DNA of 41,344 nt from Muribaculum sp. (GCA_023666965.1 JAMPAZ010000005.1:1-41344), one strand, 5' to 3'; positions 31,653 to 40,617 are shown, counted from the first letter of the stretch. The notes: generated from the sequence alone by a model not told the origin. Numbers and translations are program-made.

Positions 31653-31809
31653 AAGGGGCGTAGCGACAATGCTGACAGACATATAAAAATCTTTACAGAT
31701 TTCGCTTGTTACTCCAACATAAAACCGGGCAAATCGGTCTGACGACCGCTTTACCCGGCTACACAAATTTAGCATCTTTCAGATGCGAATGCTGTTTTGA
31801 CACAGCCTC
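31653..31809 (-). repeat. Hairpin repeat copy right of the acyltransferase gene
   Basis: It begins directly after the acyltransferase stop with GGGGCGTAGCGACAATGC, a piece also present (inverted) at about 6824-6842. It then carries the AAATCTTTACAGATTT arm, the hairpin at 31725-31758 (A-run on its left, so T-run on the minus strand) and an end TTTTGACACAGCCTC (31795-31809). Confidence 0.75.
31725..31758 (-). terminator. Hairpin with flanking A/T run in the right repeat copy
   Basis: CCGGGCAAATCGGTC pairs with GACCGCTTTACCCGG. The preceding AAAA gives a TTTT after the stem on the minus strand, so it may end transcripts from the winged-helix gene; it may also work in the other direction. Confidence 0.5.
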
Positions 31810-31837
31810 GCTTGAAAAAGTTATCGGAAAGCAGAGA

Positions 31838-32047
31838 TTACTGGGCGAGAGATATAATCAAATCCTTTTCGTCTTCGTTTTCTGCAATCAAGATCTTGTC
31901 TTCGCGGGCGAGCCATCCTAAAGCAAGATATAATTCCTTGTCTTTAAGCTTGGTCACTTTCTTAAGCTGCTTAACTCCAAGTGCTTCGGCTTCGTTAAGC
32001 GCATTCCAGATGAGTCCGGCATTGTAGCCGATTGTGTCAATGTTCAT
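31838..32047 (-). CDS. Winged-helix DNA-binding protein (DUF2582 type)
   Basis: This 69-residue protein consists of one winged helix-turn-helix domain of the DUF2582/PF10771 type: GYNAGLIWNALNEAE (helix 1), LKKVTKLKDKELYLALGWLAR (turn and recognition helix) and a short wing with KILIAENED. The whole protein matches the expected family length. It probably binds DNA as a small dimer. An 11-bp perfect inverted repeat covers its own -7 box, suggesting autorepression. It is separated from the queA operon by 117 bases. Confidence 0.85.
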   Translation of the reverse strand: MNIDTIGYNAGLIWNALNEAEALGVKQLKKVTKLKDKELYLALGWLAREDKILIAENEDEKDLIISLAQ

Positions 32048-32093
32048 TGTAGTAAAAAGTTTATGTTAGACAATATGTATTATGGTCTCGGCG

Positions 32094-32119
32094 CAAAATT
32101 ACGAATTTTTCGTAATTTT
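32094..32119 (-). promoter_or_regulatory. Promoter and palindromic operator of the winged-helix gene
   Basis: Minus-strand TAATTTTG (32094-32101) is an exact -7 box. Overlapping it, AAAATTACGAA (32095-32105) and its perfect inverse TTCGTAATTTT (32109-32119) are separated by TTT. A protein bound here would block the promoter. Confidence 0.6.
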
Positions 32120-32164
32120 AAACATTTTCTTTTTAACAAATTGCCCGCAAATAAAGTTCATTTC

Positions 32165-33460
32165 TCAACTTTTCATCGGAAGTGTGGCTTCAATGTCCAG
32201 ATTATTTCCAATTGATTGACACGTATCGTCGGATTTGTCCGGAAAAATAAGTGAAGCGTCGCCGTAGCTCAGGAAGCGGAATTCATTTGCGAGAGCGAAG
32301 TCGTACATCGCTTTCCAATCTCCTCCGACGAACGCCGACACGAGGAGCAGTAGGGTCGACTGTGGTTGATGGAAGTTGGTAATCATACCTTTGACCACCT
32401 TGAAAGTGTAGCCCGGAGCAATGATTATGCGGGTGGAGGCGATGAGGGTGTCCGACGAATGTTGATCAAGATAGTCCAAGACAATCTTTAAGGATTCTGC
32501 GGTGTTGAGATGCGGGTGTTTGTCGGAATATGGATACCATTGCGGCACTTGTCCATCCCACACGTCCTGGCTCATTAGGCATCCTATATGGTACAGACTT
32601 TCGAGTGTCCGCACGGATGTTGTTCCTACTGCGATCACTTTGCGGTCAGTAGTAGCGAGTTCTTCAATAAAGTCGCGACTTACGGCTATAAATTCGCTGT
32701 GCATGTCGTGTTGGCCGATATGCTCGCTTTTAACAGGTTGGAATGTCCCCGCCCCCACATGCAGGGTCACTTGTCGTGACGGAATGCCTCGGCCGGATAT
32801 TTCGGCAAGCAGGCTTTCAGTAAAATGCAGTCCGGCTGTGGGGGCCGCTACTGAGCCGTCGTGAATGCTGTAGACTGTCTGATAGTCGGTGGTGTCTGAC
32901 TTTTCGGTGTCTCTGTTGAGATATGGCGGTATCGGGATTTCACCCATTGCGAGGAGTATGTCGGAAAATGTCACGCTGTCGTCAGAATCCCAGCTGAACC
33001 TTACGACCGAAGCGTTGCCTTCTCGGCGCAGACGTTCGGCTTTTACTGTCATTTCGTTGCCATACACAGTCACTTTGTGGGTCAAGAGTCCGTCTTTCCA
33101 TCGTTTGGAATTTCCAACGAAGCAGAGCCATTCACATGTTCCGGATGCCGACAGATTCAGCGCATAGTCGGATGGAGATGTCGGTTCCAAACAGAAAATT
33201 TCAATGACGGCTCCCCCTCCGGCCTTTTGAAATCTAAGACGTGCATTTATTACGCGGGTGTCATTATAAACCAACATGGAATCATGAGGCAGAAGGGCGA
33301 CTACGTCACGAAAAACATGTTCCGAAATTTCTCCCCCGGATTCACGTAGCAACAATTTACAGCTGTCACGTATGGCGAGGGGATGTTTCGCTATCCTCTC
33401 GTCGGGGAGGTTATAGTTGAAATCTTCTATTTTGATATTGAAAACGTCTTGACTTTCCAT
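32165..33460 (-). CDS. queA: S-adenosylmethionine:tRNA ribosyltransferase-isomerase
   Basis: This 431-residue enzyme transfers and isomerises the ribosyl part of SAM onto preQ1 in tRNA, forming epoxyqueuosine. Core motifs are intact: LPDERIAKHPLAIRDSCKLL, VYNDTRVINARL, VAAPTAGLHFT (about 204-214), TLHVGAGTFQPV, TTSVRTLES and ITNFHQPQSTLLLLVSAF. It is about 75 residues longer than E. coli QueA. Much of the excess is an insertion at about 290-342, between SVRTLES and the IIIAPGYTFKVV strand. Its ATG overlaps the previous gene's stop (TAATG). It is the last gene of the six-gene run that also contains queF. Confidence 0.93.
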   Translation of the reverse strand: MESQDVFNIKIEDFNYNLPDERIAKHPLAIRDSCKLLLRESGGEISEHVFRDVVALLPHDSMLVYNDTRVINARLRFQKAGGGAVIEIFCLEPTSPSDYALNLSASGTCEWLCFVGNSKRWKDGLLTHKVTVYGNEMTVKAERLRREGNASVVRFSWDSDDSVTFSDILLAMGEIPIPPYLNRDTEKSDTTDYQTVYSIHDGSVAAPTAGLHFTESLLAEISGRGIPSRQVTLHVGAGTFQPVKSEHIGQHDMHSEFIAVSRDFIEELATTDRKVIAVGTTSVRTLESLYHIGCLMSQDVWDGQVPQWYPYSDKHPHLNTAESLKIVLDYLDQHSSDTLIASTRIIIAPGYTFKVVKGMITNFHQPQSTLLLLVSAFVGGDWKAMYDFALANEFRFLSYGDASLIFPDKSDDTCQSIGNNLDIEATLPMKS

Positions 33461-34638
33461 TACTTATATGTCTCGGCAATTTCGTATATGGATTTGAATA
33501 TTTCCATGTCGGTTTCGGTCAGCTCGACATTTCGGCGAGCCATTACCCGTCGCGCTATCTCGAAGAATTTGTTGAGAGATACGTCGTCAAAGCCCGACGC
33601 GCCTCCTTCGCTGAATGAAGCCACAAAGTTGCGCGGAAATCCGGATCCGTAAATATTGCATCCCACTCCCACTACTGTGGCTGTATTGAACATGGTGTTA
33701 ATGCCGGCTTTGGTATGGTCGCCCATAATCAAGCCGCAGAACTGCAGTCCGGTGCGCAAAAAGCGGTGTGCCGGATAGTTCCACAGTTTTATCTCGGAAT
33801 AGTCGTTTTTCAGATTAGAGGCCACGCAGTTTGCGCCGAGGTTGCACCACTCACCGATGACGGCATTGCCGAGAAATCCGTCGTGGGCTTTATTGCTGTA
33901 GCCTATCATGACGACGTTGTTCAGTTCGCCACCCACTTTACAGTAGGGCCCTATGGTTGTAGCGCCGTATATTTTAGTCCCCATATTGACGTAGGCATGT
34001 TCGCATAACGCGAGCGGGCCACGCACACATGTGCCTTCCATTATCTCTGCGTCTTTACCGACGTATATCGGTCCTTTTGAGACATTTAAAATAGCGCCTT
34101 CGACCGTAGCTCCCGGTTCGAGAAATATTTTAGGGGTACCGTCGGGGAAGAGCGAATCGCCGATCACGGTGCATGTCGGGCTCAAGGGTTGAGAATAGCG
34201 GCCATTGGTGAGGGTTCGGAAATCATCCACGAGGGCATCTTCATTGTGTATGAATATGTCGGTCAGAGAATCTATGACCAAAGGCAGGTCGGCAATGTCG
34301 ATTGAATCGTCGCATTCTTTGCCATGCCGGGCAAGCGTTCGATCGCCGCATTTAATTGCCGTCTTTTGAGGCAGCTTTTCAAGACATCTTACCAACTCGT
34401 CGGAGGGGCACACATTTCCGGCGATGTAATAGTCGTCGAGCGTATTGACCTCTTTCATTGTGAATTTGGCCGACAGATAGTCGGCGGTATTGTAGGAGTA
34501 TTGTCCGGGGAATGCCAGTTCCCATTTCTGCCTGATGGTCAGTATCCCGAAACGAATGTCGGCCATAGGGCGTGTGAATGTGATGGGAAGCAGATTTTCA
34601 CGTGCATCCGGTTCGTCGTATAAAATTATATTTCGCAT
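33460..34638 (-). CDS. GlmU-like putative sugar nucleotidyltransferase
   Basis: This 392-residue protein combines an N-terminal nucleotidyltransferase-like domain (NTP_transf_4 type: NIILYDEPDARENLLPITFTRP) with a C-terminal left-handed beta-helix of hexapeptide repeats (about 180-340: PIYVGKDAEIMEGT, AYVNMGTKIYGATTIG, IGEWCNLGANC). The usual GxGTRM loop of active nucleotidyltransferases is not evident at the N-terminus, so the activity is uncertain. The second half suggests acetyltransferase-type chemistry or trimerisation. It sits between GH28 (15 bases away) and queA (1-base overlap). Confidence 0.82.
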   Translation of the reverse strand: MRNIILYDEPDARENLLPITFTRPMADIRFGILTIRQKWELAFPGQYSYNTADYLSAKFTMKEVNTLDDYYIAGNVCPSDELVRCLEKLPQKTAIKCGDRTLARHGKECDDSIDIADLPLVIDSLTDIFIHNEDALVDDFRTLTNGRYSQPLSPTCTVIGDSLFPDGTPKIFLEPGATVEGAILNVSKGPIYVGKDAEIMEGTCVRGPLALCEHAYVNMGTKIYGATTIGPYCKVGGELNNVVMIGYSNKAHDGFLGNAVIGEWCNLGANCVASNLKNDYSEIKLWNYPAHRFLRTGLQFCGLIMGDHTKAGINTMFNTATVVGVGCNIYGSGFPRNFVASFSEGGASGFDDVSLNKFFEIARRVMARRNVELTETDMEIFKSIYEIAETYK

Positions 34639-34653
34639 ATATCGTTGATTTTT

Positions 34654-36090
34654 TTAGTTATTAATAATGGTTCTAATTGACTCGTCTGTGATTTTGACCC
34701 TTGTAGCATCAATTTGTTTGGAAAATCCTCCTTGGCTTCCGGGAAATGGATTGTCCCACGTCAGATTACACCGATGGATGTCTATGTCAGATGCGTTCTC
34801 CATATAAAATGCATATACTTTGTCTCGGATAAATCCTTCACCTATGCAGGGTCGTTTGTCGTAGATGCCTTTGGGATATTCTGAGAGGTCGGATATGCGC
34901 AGATTGACGTTTTCAAACGTTAAGTCGTTGACTTTTCCGGGTGAGTCGCATCCGATGAATATGCCGTTTTCGCAGTGGCAAGTTATGTTGATAAAGTGTA
35001 TGTCGCTGACTTTTCCGCATCGGCCTGCGGTCGCTCCTTTTGGGAAACGCCAGCCGGCATCTTTATGGTTGCCTACGGCGCGTGGATACGACGTCACGTA
35101 GATTGGCTCCGATTTGCCCCACCATACATCGGAATATAGACGGCAGCCGACGTGCATGTTGGCAAATGTGACGTTTGTGACGGTGCCTTCGTCGCGGTTC
35201 TGAATGCCGATGCCTCGATTGCTGTCTTTAATAATGCAGTTGTCAAATAAGACGTTGTCGATGCTGTCCATATTTTCCGAACCTATTTTGACGGCGCATG
35301 AGCGCGAAGTCATTATGCAGTTTGTGACGACAATGTCGGCGCATGGGCCGAATTGTTCCCATTCGCGACGGTTTTTGATACAAATGCAGTCGTCGCCGCT
35401 TTCGATGAAGCATCCCGAAATGCGCACTTTGCGCGAGTGGTCTAAGTCGATGCCGTCGCCGTTGCGTATTTTCAGATTATTCAGCAGCGAGATACCGTCA
35501 ATCAAAGCGTCGTAGCATCCGATTAGATGTATTGTCCAATAGGCAGAGTTTTTGATGGTTATATCGCGTATTACGGTGCGCTCGACATTGATCAGTGTCA
35601 GAAGATGGGGTCGCGGATCGAAGTCGGTCACCGGTTTCAGTTCGTAGGAGTCATTGAGTTCCGCCCCCATGAAGGCTACACCATTGCCGTCCAAAGTGCC
35701 ACTGCCGGTAATCGACACCTGTTTTAAGTCGCGCCCGGAAATCCACAACATTCCCTCCCCTCGGTTATCTCCAAACGCGCTTTCGTTGTAGACCTTTTCG
35801 TCAGGATTGGCTAAAAGTCGCGAGTTTGGCTCAAGGTGCAGATTGACGTGTGATGCTAAATGTATTGGCCCCGACATAAAGCTTTTCCCAGCAGGAACAG
35901 TGACCGTGCCTCCTCCATCGGCGGCGCAACGGTCGATGGCACTTTGTATGGCTACGGAGTTGTCGATGGTGTCGCACGCAACGGCTCCGAAATCGGTGAT
36001 GTCATAAACGTTGCCCGGAGTCTTGTTTGCGCAAGATGATGCAATCAGGGCTAAGAATAATATTAGCGGAATTATTGGCGGTCGGTACAT
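34654..36090 (-). CDS. GH28-type right-handed beta-helix hydrolase (lipoprotein)
   Basis: This 478-residue protein has a lipoprotein signal peptide with lipobox ASSC at Cys20. The opening VYDITDFGAVACDTIDNSVAIQ is the pectate-lyase-like N-terminus, followed by beta-helix coils. Catalytic acids are visible as NGDGIDLD (Asp212) and SGDDC (Asp233, Asp234). The GHG histidine motif and RIK motif of classical polygalacturonases are replaced (RSCAVKIGSE and GIGIQNRDEG), as in a Bacteroidetes subgroup of GH28. The substrate is therefore probably a galacturonate- or rhamnose-containing chain, but not necessarily homogalacturonan. It is 5 bases after GH92. Confidence 0.88.
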   Translation of the reverse strand: MYRPPIIPLILFLALIASSCANKTPGNVYDITDFGAVACDTIDNSVAIQSAIDRCAADGGGTVTVPAGKSFMSGPIHLASHVNLHLEPNSRLLANPDEKVYNESAFGDNRGEGMLWISGRDLKQVSITGSGTLDGNGVAFMGAELNDSYELKPVTDFDPRPHLLTLINVERTVIRDITIKNSAYWTIHLIGCYDALIDGISLLNNLKIRNGDGIDLDHSRKVRISGCFIESGDDCICIKNRREWEQFGPCADIVVTNCIMTSRSCAVKIGSENMDSIDNVLFDNCIIKDSNRGIGIQNRDEGTVTNVTFANMHVGCRLYSDVWWGKSEPIYVTSYPRAVGNHKDAGWRFPKGATAGRCGKVSDIHFINITCHCENGIFIGCDSPGKVNDLTFENVNLRISDLSEYPKGIYDKRPCIGEGFIRDKVYAFYMENASDIDIHRCNLTWDNPFPGSQGGFSKQIDATRVKITDESIRTIINN

Positions 36091-36095
36091 GGCGG

Positions 36096-38396
36096 CTAAT
36101 TGCTGATTGAGTTTTGGACGGAGTGCAGTATGGATGAATCAGATGAGCCCCATTCGCGATTGGGCTGTCGTCCCATGGTAAGCTCTAAAACCCCTCCGTC
36201 CATTATGTCTGCGTGCTTCAGAAAGTTTTTGTCGTACGGGCGGCCGTTTAACATCGCGGATTGGACGAAGATATTTTCTTCTGACGCGTTATGTGCGATA
36301 ATTGTAAACTCACATCCGTTTTCGAGATGAAGCGTGGCTTTAGGGAATGTCGGAGAGCCGATCATGTAGTATGGTGTTCCGGGACAGACCGGATAGAATC
36401 CGAGTGAAGCAAAAATGTACCATGCCGACATCTGTCCGGCATCGTCGTTTCCGGCAAGTCCTCCGGGAGTGTTCAGATATTCCGTTTTCAAGATGTTTCG
36501 CACCTCTTTCTGTGTGCGCCAAGGCTGTCCTGCGTAATTAAACATCCACGCTACTTGATGGCATGGCTCGTTGCCGTGCCAATATCGCTGTTGTGTGAAC
36601 ATAGAGTCGAGTTTGGCCGCGAATGCATCGTGTCCTCCCATCGTTGACATAAGGCCGTCGACATCGTGCGGTGCATACCACGTATAGTGGCACGGTGCTC
36701 CCTCGGTAATGAATCCGGTGAAGTCAAATGCGTTATCGTCCGAGAGAAACCTCCCGTCGGCATATCTCCCTTGTACATATCCGGTCGAAGGATTGACCAC
36801 GTTTGCATAGTTTTTTGACCGTCTGCGTAGTTCGGAGGCATCTTCGTGATGGCCTAATTCGTCGGCCACAACCGACAAAACAAAGTCGTCATAGGCATAT
36901 TCGAGCGTACGCGATACTTGTTCGCGTTGGTGGAAAGCCTCTTTTACGCTGTCTTCAAGAGGAATATATCCGTACTTCAAGTATGAAGAGAGTGCCCTGC
37001 GCCCCATGCCGTTGATATAATCGGTAGAATCCGAGGGCGATTCAAACGCGTTTTGGCGCATGTAGCGGTAGGCTTTATCTATGTCAAAGTTGCGGACCCC
37101 TTTAATGTACGCGTCGCCGATGGCGGCTGTACAGTGGTCTCCGATCATAGCGGCTGTGTAGCTGTTCCAACATGGGAAGATGGGAAGCCAACCTCCCTGC
37201 TCGGCTTTGAATATGATTGACTGCATCATGTCGCCGCTTTTGGTCGGATGGAGAAGGGTTATCAGCGGGTGAAGGGCGCGGTAGGTGTCCCACATGCTGA
37301 AGTCGTCGTAATATGTTGCCCCGGCTTTTAGCAATCGGATGTGGATGCCTCCGCCGAATGAAGGATAGCGTCCGTCAACGTCGTTCATGGTGCGGGGCAG
37401 AAACGAAGCTCTGTAAAGTGCTCCGTAAAATTTTGACTTTTCAATGTCGGAATTTGACTCGACGGTTATTGCCGAGAGATGCCGGTCCCATACGGTTTCG
37501 AGTTCCTCTCGTGTCCGGTTAAAATCCCAGTGTGGAATTTCGGCGTTGAGATTACCCAGAGCACCTTCGGCATCTGTGAATGAAGACGCCGCTTTTACAG
37601 TCACTTGTTCACCGGCTTTAACTTTAAACTTTACGTATGCTCCGATGCCAGAGGTGCCTCCGATGTCAGTCTGCCTTGGATAGATGTCGGAATCTTTAAA
37701 TGTTCCGACCTCAGTCAGCTCATGACCGATTTCTATCAAGAAGTGACCGCTGAATCCGGCAGGTTCACCCCAACCTTGATAAATTCGATGTACCGGATTA
37801 AACCCCGTTATCCGCCGATTGACAGAATCAACTTCGATGTATCCTTCACCTTCGTCGCTGTTCGGGTTGACCACTAAATATGCATCGCCGTCGTTGTCGT
37901 AGGTGAATCGGAATATGGCCGATCGTGATCGCCCGGTCAGTTCAGCGGTTATGGCTTCTTGTGGGAGTCTGACCGAGTAATAGGCCGGCGAGGCAATCTC
38001 ATCGTCGTGGCTGAATATGGTGGCTCGATCTTCCGGCCGACATCTTAATTGTCCGCTGAGCGGCATTAAAGTCATCGATCCGTAGTCTTGAGTGCAGCCT
38101 CCGACTATCCAGTGGCTGTTGCGGAAGCCTTGGAGTCGGTCGTGCTTATAATAGTAGGGGGCTTTGCATTTCTGCTCGGTGTCCTGAGTCTGCGGAGTCC
38201 AAAAGTTCATGCCGTTTGGCTCAAGGACGGCAGGAAGGGTCTGTCCGTACTCTTCCGTGTTCTTGCCGAACATACCGGCTGTCCCGGTTTCGCTGGCTGC
38301 CGTGCCGACGCGAGTGTCGACGTATTGCAGCGGTTCGTCAGCCGACACATAAAGAGTCGGCAACAAGATGGCCAACGATAAACACGCCCTCTTCAT
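36096..38396 (-). CDS. GH92 alpha-mannosidase
   Basis: This 766-residue exported exo-alpha-mannosidase is of the calcium-dependent inverting family, which trims N-glycans or mannan. The signal peptide is at about 1-19. Family signatures are YVDTRVGTA near the N-terminus, MWDTYRALHPLITLL in the catalytic (alpha/alpha)6 barrel, GNEPCHQVAWMFNYAG and GNDDAGQMSAWYIFASLGFYPVCPG. The length is typical. The linkage specificity (1,2, 1,3 or 1,4) cannot be read from these motifs. It lies between queF (8 bases) and GH28 (5 bases). Confidence 0.94.
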   Translation of the reverse strand: MKRACLSLAILLPTLYVSADEPLQYVDTRVGTAASETGTAGMFGKNTEEYGQTLPAVLEPNGMNFWTPQTQDTEQKCKAPYYYKHDRLQGFRNSHWIVGGCTQDYGSMTLMPLSGQLRCRPEDRATIFSHDDEIASPAYYSVRLPQEAITAELTGRSRSAIFRFTYDNDGDAYLVVNPNSDEGEGYIEVDSVNRRITGFNPVHRIYQGWGEPAGFSGHFLIEIGHELTEVGTFKDSDIYPRQTDIGGTSGIGAYVKFKVKAGEQVTVKAASSFTDAEGALGNLNAEIPHWDFNRTREELETVWDRHLSAITVESNSDIEKSKFYGALYRASFLPRTMNDVDGRYPSFGGGIHIRLLKAGATYYDDFSMWDTYRALHPLITLLHPTKSGDMMQSIIFKAEQGGWLPIFPCWNSYTAAMIGDHCTAAIGDAYIKGVRNFDIDKAYRYMRQNAFESPSDSTDYINGMGRRALSSYLKYGYIPLEDSVKEAFHQREQVSRTLEYAYDDFVLSVVADELGHHEDASELRRRSKNYANVVNPSTGYVQGRYADGRFLSDDNAFDFTGFITEGAPCHYTWYAPHDVDGLMSTMGGHDAFAAKLDSMFTQQRYWHGNEPCHQVAWMFNYAGQPWRTQKEVRNILKTEYLNTPGGLAGNDDAGQMSAWYIFASLGFYPVCPGTPYYMIGSPTFPKATLHLENGCEFTIIAHNASEENIFVQSAMLNGRPYDKNFLKHADIMDGGVLELTMGRQPNREWGSSDSSILHSVQNSISN

Positions 38397-38404
38397 AAGC
38401 TTCT

Positions 38405-38878
38405 TTAAAAGTCATTGCGGAATGCCGCTAAAAGACGCGACTTTACTATATCCTGATGTTCGCTGTCGCCGTAATTGGCAAAAGGATATATGCTTATTCC
38501 GCCACGGGGAGTGAATAGTCCGATTACCTCAAGATATTTTGGATCCATCAGCTTTACCAAGTCCTTCATGATGATGTTTACACAATCTTCATGGAAATCG
38601 CCGTGGTTGCGGAAGCTGAACAGGTAAAGTTTAAGACTTTTGCTCTCCACCATCCGTCCCCGTGGAATATAGTTAATGATGATTTTGGCGAAGTCAGGCT
38701 GTCCGGTCTTTGGGCAGAGCGATGTAAACTCCGGACAGGTAAACGTCACAAGATATTCGTTGTCCGGGTGTTTGTTGATGAACGTTTCAAGCACTTCCGG
38801 AGCATATTCCGTGGGGTATTTTGTGCCTTGGTTGCCTAACAGCGTGACTTCCGGCATCTCTTCCGGCATTCTTGACAT
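38405..38878 (-). CDS. queF: NADPH-dependent 7-cyano-7-deazaguanine reductase
   Basis: This 157-residue enzyme reduces preQ0 to preQ1, the precursor that is exchanged into tRNA before QueA acts. It is the short, unimodular (B. subtilis-like) type. The nucleophilic Cys55 and Asp62 are in [10 protein letters not shown] and the pair His96-Glu97 in NHGDFHEDC; these positions coincide with the B. subtilis numbering. The [14 protein letters not shown] motif is present at 78-86. It is 12 bases after the C69 peptidase gene and 8 bases before GH92. Confidence 0.95.
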   Translation of the reverse strand: MSRMPEEMPEVTLLGNQGTKYPTEYAPEVLETFINKHPDNEYLVTFTCPEFTSLCPKTGQPDFAKIIINYIPRGRMVESKSLKLYLFSFRNHGDFHEDCVNIIMKDLVKLMDPKYLEVIGLFTPRGGISIYPFANYGDSEHQDIVKSRLLAAFRNDF

Positions 38879-38890
38879 AGCGTAGGTCGT

Positions 38891-40534
38891 TTACTTGTTA
38901 AAGGTTGGTTCGGTTACTTTCAAGCGGTCGCCTGCATCGTTGACAACACTGCGTAAATATTCGTCGGAGTAACCGCCGAAAGCGGGGTAGGCGCATTCAC
39001 CTTCGGGAGTGCGTAGAAATTCTCCCGGAGAGGTTTCTTTCTTGATGTTGCCGTCGAGATATTTCACGAACAGATAGTCGCCGAGTTGCTTGAACTCCTT
39101 AGTCGAACGTTCGGCCCAGTCGTTTGAAAACCTGCTGAGGGCGTTTCGCCGTTCAGTTGCGTCCATAGCCAATGCCTTTGTTTCGATTTCTTTAACGCCG
39201 GCTTCCATGCCGTCTTCAAGTGAGTTCTGGACGCGTCGAATGTCTGGAATCATCTGTGAATAGCGGTTATAGGCTTGGTTTGCAACGTAGTTGTGCACCC
39301 AAAAGGCCGCATCCCAAGATAATGTCAGCATGTCGCCGTTGCCGGGGGCATAGCAGTGAGGCACTTCGGTGAGACAGCTGTACATCGGCACGTAGACGCA
39401 CGTGTTTGTATCGTCGACTCCAAACCACAGCACGCCCTTCATCTCGGCCGGAACATCGTCGCGTAGCTGAGCCACGAAAGTGAAGGCTGTCTGCTGGGTG
39501 GCTATTGCACGTTCGTGGGTGTATTCTACGCTGTCTACCGTGAATGTCATTGGGCGCCAGCGATAAGGCACCTTGAACGGTCCGGCACCGATGTCGTTTG
39601 TCATGTCAAAGGGAGTATCTTCGAAATGGTCGCGCATGGCCCATTGCATATCGCGGACGCTTAGTGGTTTGGCCGGCTTGACCCAAAGGGGCATCGGCTC
39701 GCCGTCGCCGCTCATAATCCAGGGGAGATAGCTGTCCATGTCGGCACCTTGCTTCTTGAAGAACGACCAAACCCGGGCATCGCATCCTCGGAGTGCACCG
39801 AAGTCGGTGATTGCGTAGGCGCGCGAAAAGTCAAAGTCTTCGTCTTTGCCGTCGAAATAGCCTTGAGAACGGGCAAAATCGATTACGTCGGGCGAGTAGA
39901 GCGTCTCCGGATCATTGAGGGGAAATGTGTGGATTCGTGCATGGTTGGCATGCCCGGAAATCATTCCGTCGGGAATGCGGCGAGCCACCCATACCGCGCC
40001 TTTGCTTTTGCCGCCTTTGCCGATCATCTCCATAATCCAGGCCTCCTTGCCGTCGGCAATCGAAAACGACTCGCCTTCGCTTGCGTAGCCATACTCCTTA
40101 ACGAGGTCGGTCATGATTTTTATGGCTTCGCGTGCGGTCTTGGCGCGTTCCAGTGTGATGTATATCAGCGAACCGTAGTCGACGATGCCGGTTGTGTCGA
40201 CCAGCTCTTCCCGGCCGCCCCATGTGCTTTCGCTGATGGCCAGTCCATGCTCATTCATGTTGCCGATGGTGGCATAGGTGTGGCGTGGTTGAGGTATCTC
40301 GCCGAGATATTTGCTCGTGTCCCAGTCGTACACTTTGCGCATTGCGCCTTCGGGGTGGTCTTTTGCCGGAGTGCTGTACAGTTCGCCGTACAGATTGTGC
40401 GAGTCGGCGGCGTATGTGATCAGCGAGCTGCCGTCGGCCGAGGCACCGGGCGATGCGATAAGGCTTGTGCAGGCTAAGGCTGATGCGGTGGCTGTCATTG
40501 CTGCGACAGCTAATACTGTGATTTTTTCAAACAT
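38891..40534 (-). CDS. C69 family dipeptidase
   Basis: This 547-residue exported Ntn-hydrolase cleaves dipeptides. The signal peptide runs to about residue 21; cleavage would expose Cys22 (ACTSLIASPGAS) as the catalytic N-terminal nucleophile. Later family features are NEHGLAISESTWGGRE, SFSIADGKEAWIMEMIG and the GCDARVWSFF stretch. The length matches Bacteroidales members. I chose the ATG at 40534 because the signal peptide starts there; an in-frame extension to 40618 has none. It is the first gene of the queF-GH92-GH28-queA run. Confidence 0.92.
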   Translation of the reverse strand: MFEKITVLAVAAMTATASALACTSLIASPGASADGSSLITYAADSHNLYGELYSTPAKDHPEGAMRKVYDWDTSKYLGEIPQPRHTYATIGNMNEHGLAISESTWGGREELVDTTGIVDYGSLIYITLERAKTAREAIKIMTDLVKEYGYASEGESFSIADGKEAWIMEMIGKGGKSKGAVWVARRIPDGMISGHANHARIHTFPLNDPETLYSPDVIDFARSQGYFDGKDEDFDFSRAYAITDFGALRGCDARVWSFFKKQGADMDSYLPWIMSGDGEPMPLWVKPAKPLSVRDMQWAMRDHFEDTPFDMTNDIGAGPFKVPYRWRPMTFTVDSVEYTHERAIATQQTAFTFVAQLRDDVPAEMKGVLWFGVDDTNTCVYVPMYSCLTEVPHCYAPGNGDMLTLSWDAAFWVHNYVANQAYNRYSQMIPDIRRVQNSLEDGMEAGVKEIETKALAMDATERRNALSRFSNDWAERSTKEFKQLGDYLFVKYLDGNIKKETSPGEFLRTPEGECAYPAFGGYSDEYLRSVVNDAGDRLKVTEPTFNK

Positions 40535-40617
40535 AAAAGGTCTATTATCTATACTTAAGTATTCTCCCGGCATACGAAAAATCTGTCTTTCCGCTGTGCC
40601 GGCATCATTATTAATCA

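Noticed and set aside
34654-38396. GH28-GH92 as a classical PUL
   Set aside because: Again no SusC/D; the genes are embedded among queuosine and peptidase genes.
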